Assembly (NCBI GenBank): GCA_014281115.1
Contig: JACONQ010000007.1
Coordinates: 1,674,001 to 1,738,000 of the forward strand
DNA: 64,000 nucleotides
Source: Laburnicola sp. R22_1
Lineage: Eukaryota > Ascomycota > Dothideomycetes > Pleosporales > Didymosphaeriaceae
Reading direction: 5' to 3'
Shown here: positions 59,601 to 64,000 of the stretch, piece after piece
Layout of the letters: the number at the start of each line of letters is the position of its first letter
Numbering within the stretch: position 1 is the stretch's first letter
Program-made: the position numbers and the translations under genes
Notes under the pieces: generated by a model
What the model saw: the letters and a program-made list of their open reading frames with translations, nothing else
The model's database searches: none
What the model was told of the DNA's origin: nothing

Positions 59601-61831
59601 GTGTTGCGATAGCGAATTGCCTAGTAAATAAGTATATGCCACAACTATAGAATCTCTTCTATACTAAAGTTATAAGACGTAAATAGTAAGAATAGCTAAG
59701 CACTAGTAAGATGCACGTTATTGTTGTGCACGTAATAAGAAGAATTAATAGTAGGGCAGACTATAGCTTTGAGCAGAATAGCCGCCTAAGACTCTTTTCT
59801 AAGATTCTGCTATTAGGCACCTACAACTAACACTTAAATAACTATGCGCTTTTATTATGCATATTAATACGTACGCTTCTTATACCATATTTCTTTTAAC
59901 TTTTATATACTAATCGCTTCCTATATAGCCTAGAAGGGTTGCTTAATATTCTAAGCTTACTCTCTACCTTATTTACACTTTTTATTTTGCTTCTTACTTG
60001 TGTCTTAGTTCTATTCTTTGCTATTAGTAACTATTAAAGATATCTTATATAGCTAATATCTTAACTTGGCTAGGACCTTTTGTACTCTTAAACCTATATA
60101 AGGGTATAACTCCTTTGCCCTTTGCCTACGCCGCTCGCCCTTTGCAGTTATTAAGGTAAATACTATTTAAACTAAACTATTCTTTGCTCCTAATAGCTAA
60201 TACTTATATAGTAACCTCTCTCTCTACTATAAACCTTCTATTACTATCTTGCTTCTTATTATGGTTTCTTAATACTAACTACTTGTCTTTGACTGCTGTC
60301 CCTATAGTTTACTTATAATTAGTTTAATTATATAATTAAGGTTAGAGATAAAGGACTAGGAGGAGAATAGAAGATAATCTTAAATTACAAATTTAAAATA
60401 TAAGAAGATATAACTCTGTTATTTAAAGCTAATTATGCAATATTTTAGATAGCAAAGAAAACCTTATTAAGAAATTAGGGGAAGAGTATAGGTTAGTAGA
60501 GAGAGATATTTATCCTAGATACAAATACTATGTAATAAAAGCGCAGATAAAGTTTTAATAAAAGAATGGGTAATAAGTATTAAATTTCTATTATAAGCTT
60601 TATTATATCTTATTTTCTAATCCTAGAAGATTAGATATGTTAAACTCGCTTTTATATTCTATTCTTATTAGGCAAAATAAGTTCTTATTAGATACTTCTA
60701 GTAAAAATATAATTACACTATTTGTAACCGCTAGTCCTCTCTTATTATTTTTCTACGTTTAACCTTTGCTTATCTTTAGTCCTATATAGAAGGACTTAGG
60801 TATAAGCTTGGCGGCTTAATAGCTTATAAATAAAAAAGAATAATAGTTAGTCTACCTTAGCAGTGCTAAATATCCTACTAATATTTAGCTATTATAAGAA
60901 GTATTAAAGATAGTCCTACAAACTAGAAGTCTATAGTGGTATAGGCTAGGGGCGGTTTACTAATAAATTATCTATAGTCTAATAATACTTATTTTGCTAA
61001 GGTGGTACTTTAAGTAACTTAGTATAATTACTAGAATTAAGTTAATGACCTTATAGTGCTATAGCCTCTTTAGGCCCTTAAATGTGTTAAGTAGAGGTAG
61101 GGTTTAGATCTGTGGCTTTTTGGCATATAGTACTAATGGCTGTTTAAGATAGGTGCGAGTTAATAGTTATTATGCTTTAGAACACATTATTATACTCTTA
61201 ACTAGTGTTGTGTTTGCGCTTTAGTAATTGTATATTATTCTTATTAATATAGATAAGCTACTTTAACAAGCGCAAATAATTAAAGTAAGAAGAGTGCTAA
61301 TTTTATTACTTTGTTTCTAAAATGTGCTAAGCTATAAACTCTATTGCATATTCTATATAATATTAGTATTAGCTAGAAAAAGAAATTAATATACTAAAAG
61401 TAGCTACTGCGCCTTCTCCTACTAATAAGCTTAATTTAGAAACTTAGGAGTATGAGTTACAGATTGTATTAGTAGCCTCTATAAGTAATTAAGAATGTAT
61501 AGTTACATCCCACTACTTTTAAAGATTAAATATAAGCCTATATAAACTTAACTCTATAAGCTTACTAATTGTTATTACTAAAGTGTATAATAGAAGCACT
61601 TTAGGTTCTAGCTCTTTTTTAATACTCTTTAAGACACCTTGTAAGCGATATCTAATACTTTAACGTCTACTAGAGAGCTTCTATATAGAGTAATTATCTT
61701 TTTATAGAAGGCTATCCTATCGCCTAAAGTCTTTAATTAAAAAAGATAGCAGGATATAATTGCTTTTATTAAACTTAAGTTATTCTCTCTTAAGCGAGTT
61801 ATAGAAATCCTTATTTTTTAATATTAGATAA
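59601..61831. other. AT-rich DNA, nothing recognised
   Basis: No gene, domain or repeat partner seen on either strand. Confidence 0.4.
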
Positions 61832-61905
61832 GAGGAGAGAAGCGGCAAAGAGGAGAGGAGCGGCGAAGAGGAGAGGAGCAGCAAAGAGGAGAGGAGAGAA
61901 GCAAA
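61832..61905. repeat. 18 bp tandem repeat
   Basis: Four copies of a unit near GAGGAGAGGAGCGGCGAA (61832, 61850, 61868, 61886), strongly purine-biased on the plus strand; the last is longer by two bases. Confidence 0.9.
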
Positions 61906-62046
61906 GGGTAAAGAAGTAAAGATAAGTATCTATTAAATATTTATAACATTAATTATAGTAGACGAGTATAGTTTGGATATTTAGCAAGTGTAGCGTTAAA
62001 GTTAAGAAACTTTAACACTAATTTAGTTTCGCACTTAGTAAGCTAA

Positions 62047-62298
62047 TTAAAAGGCGTGTATATTACTAGCTACACTCTATAAATATATTTTAAAGTTTTT
62101 AAATATGCCTAGCTTATATATAAGCTTTCTTACTATTAAGCGTAATTATTTACAAATAGTTGTGTTTACTAGCAACTCTTATATATTAACTTATAGAATA
62201 TTTCCTATATAATATTATAATATAATAGGGTGTCTTAACATTTTAATAGATTGTGGCTAGATATTCTATAGTGGCTAATAGCCTACACGTCTTCTAAT
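62047..62298. repeat. ~250 bp foldback with ~40 bp inverted ends
   Basis: The ends are inverted copies (AATTAAAAGGCGTGTA and the complement of TACACGTCTTCTAATT) with transition differences. A small MITE-like element or hairpin remnant. The 63-codon frame at 62298-62489 next to it lacks support as a gene. Confidence 0.5.
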
Positions 62299-62649
62299 TG
62301 GCTCACCTATATTTTAGATCTAAGAACCTAATATTTTGGCCTCTGCACCTACTAAATATATCTCGCCACACTCGCCTATTTATAGGGCCGCCTTATTTTA
62401 AGAACTGCCTAAACTGTAGTAGTGCTGTTATCTATATTTCTTGCCTTTACTATTCTTTTCTTTGCTTCTCTTTGCTTCTTTTTGCTTAGCTTTTCTTTTC
62501 TTCTCTTATTTCCTTGCCTAGCGTAGTATACTAAATATAAGCAATTTGTATGTATAATACTATTAATATCCTACTACTTTCTTATAAATAGCGCCCACCT
62601 TACTACTATAAGTAGTAAATATAAGCCATAAATATACCTAGAATAAATG
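62299..62649. other. AT-rich DNA with CT-rich run
   Basis: Contains a pyrimidine-rich run (62448-62510) reading TTTGCTTCTCTTTGCTTC, roughly the complement of the end of the 18 bp tandem repeat region. No gene seen. Confidence 0.4.
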
Positions 62650-62830
62650 CGTCTGCAACTTAACTCCTTTAGGCCTTAGAGTATGCATTGCTATTAATAG
62701 TAGAACAACTATATAAGGGGAATACTATTGTTACTTTTATAGCTACGCTTAATAATACTAGGGAGCTTAGATTAAGGGAGTAGGAAGCTATAGTGTATAG
62801 GATAAGGGGTATAGGAAAAGACGTATAAAG
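62650..62830 (+). repeat. P direct repeat, copy 2
   Basis: Mate of 59395-59600, 3.2 kb apart in direct orientation. The spacing would fit the ends of one degraded element, but no LTR-type termini are clear. Confidence 0.6.
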
Positions 62831-64000
62831 TCTATAATTAAATTAAGTTCTTTGTCTTCTATTCTTAAAGCCACTTCTTAGTCTATATATTCTGCAAAGT
62901 ATTGGCTGCCTATTACGCCTGTCTATTACCTCTACTATTAATTATTAACGTGTTCCTCTAGTAGTATAGCTTTTATTATTAGCTAAAAAGTCTATTCCGC
63001 AGCAACTACTACTTGTATTACCTAGGTAGCTTAAATTAATTATCTTTATACGCGGTAATACTATAAAGATAAGAATAGGCAGTATCTATTTCTAGATAGT
63101 ATATTTATATTTATATAAGACTATTCTTTATATCTACCTCTAAGACTTATCTATTATATCTAATAATTAATTAAATCACTCTAACTCTGCCCCTGCCCTA
63201 CTAAACACTCCTAATTTAATAGGCTAGTAGAATAGTTCTCTCTAAACTATTAATAGATAAGTTAATAATAGTAATTCTAGTGCTAGAGAAAACACTTTAC
63301 ACAATATATTAGGGAATGCCTAGAATAATATAACTTATTTAAGCAATTTTCTACTTAATGTAACACCTAAAGAAAAAAAGCAAATGGGAGTTTAATGCTT
63401 TTAATAACTCTAAGAGTTATTAAACTTGTAGTTAGAGGCTTATAGCGGCCACTTAATTATAAAAGTATATACGACTATTATTATTCTAGTTAAACTAGGC
63501 GCCGACCCTTAGCATATTATTATTAGAGGAATAAGATTATATAATATAGTGCCTCGATGTCCTTTAGGCTTAGCGTAATAATAAAACTTATTATTGCTAT
63601 TTACCTAAACGCTTTCTCCGTGCACTATATTATTTTTATCCTTTTACTAGTTTTCTTTCCTTCTATAATATTTTATTTCTATATACCTAGCTGTGTAATT
63701 TCTCTTTTTAGTCTAGAACTATTTTTTGCCTACTTGCCTCTAATACCCTATCACGCCTTTATATCTTTAATACCACATCTAGACAAACTTATTACTACTA
63801 TAGTACTAGAGAGTAGGTCTCTATTTCTAGTAAAGAAAAATAAAATAATATTATTGTTATATAACTAGTTAGTGGAGTGCTTCTAGGTAGCAGAAGAGGT
63901 CTTAAGTAAGGTATATACTAGAGGACTTTATTTATATAAATATATTTCTAATAAATATCTAAGAAAAGGGAATTAGAGCTATAGTTAAGGCTATAGGAGT
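62831..64000. other. AT-rich DNA to window end, no supported gene
   Basis: The longest open frame (63557-63868, 103 codons) is almost entirely hydrophobic with Phe/Ile/Leu runs, as expected from T-rich chance sequence, and resembles no known protein. Nothing else recognised. Confidence 0.4.

Larger units (their letters stand above)
1..64000. other. RIP-type AT-rich transposon-dense region
   Basis: The whole window is very AT-rich, with TpA strongly over-represented and CpA/TpG scarce. Recognisable transposon proteins on both strands carry Gln-to-stop, Trp-to-stop, Asp-to-Asn and Cys-to-Tyr changes, all explained by C-to-T on one strand or the other. This matches repeat-induced point mutation of ascomycetes. 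Islands that keep ordinary G+C are short: 4417-5107 and 45290-45469 in particular. No reading frame resembling an intact host gene was seen. Composition was judged by eye, not computed. Confidence 0.9.

Noticed and set aside
63557..63868. 103-codon plus-strand frame, possible membrane protein
   Set aside because: Composition is what T-rich sequence gives by chance (Phe, Ile, Leu, Tyr). No signal or domain order, no repeat or motif support.

Overview
The window looks like a transposon graveyard from a filamentous ascomycete (Pezizomycotina). It is extremely AT-rich and dominated by TpA. Almost every recognisable coding remnant is a transposase or retrotransposon polyprotein of fungal type, riddled with TAA/TAG stops where the family has Gln or Trp, and with Asp-to-Asn and Cys-to-Tyr changes at catalytic or zinc-binding sites. 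That is the signature of repeat-induced point mutation (RIP). I found no intact host gene, no tRNA or rRNA, and no CRISPR array.

Layout. 1-5112: a Fot/pogo transposase remnant cut by the window edge; a ~1 kb element (family X) carrying two short retroposed elements (family S) and a 1.88 kb Fot-like transposon; then a GC-rich miniature LTR retrotransposon (TRIM) with intact target duplication. 5113-13749: S and T short elements, a hAT transposase remnant, and a second X copy in opposite orientation that hosts a 1.4 kb element (family Y) and a 60 bp 5'-truncated Y copy. 13750-18677: a minus-strand Copia tail, a 5' fragment of a Copia family, an unknown repeat (R3) as an inverted pair, and an older inverted repeat. 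18678-26079: a full-length Copia element with 283-287 bp LTRs and a 5 bp target duplication.

26612-43072 is the most striking structure: a 16.5 kb palindrome. Two ~7.17 kb arms, apparently identical apart from run-length differences, flank one Tc1-type transposon whose TA duplications abut the arms exactly. Each arm carries a truncated Copia pol and a truncated Y element. The central transposase has a DD34E catalytic set and two introns that restore one 348-codon frame.

43301-50070: another truncated Y copy with a 14 bp duplication, a 46 bp minisatellite, a GC-rich solo LTR, and a Ty3/gypsy gag-pol remnant enclosed by an inverted ~175 bp repeat. 50071-64000 is largely unassignable AT-rich DNA with one more R3 copy, a possible unknown coding remnant, a direct repeat pair, an 18 bp tandem repeat and a foldback.

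The genes do not form a pathway. Their relations are those of nested insertions, from which relative ages can be read. Short elements (TRIM, solo LTR, S, T, Y fragments) keep far more G+C than long ones, as expected if they fall below the length that RIP recognises.
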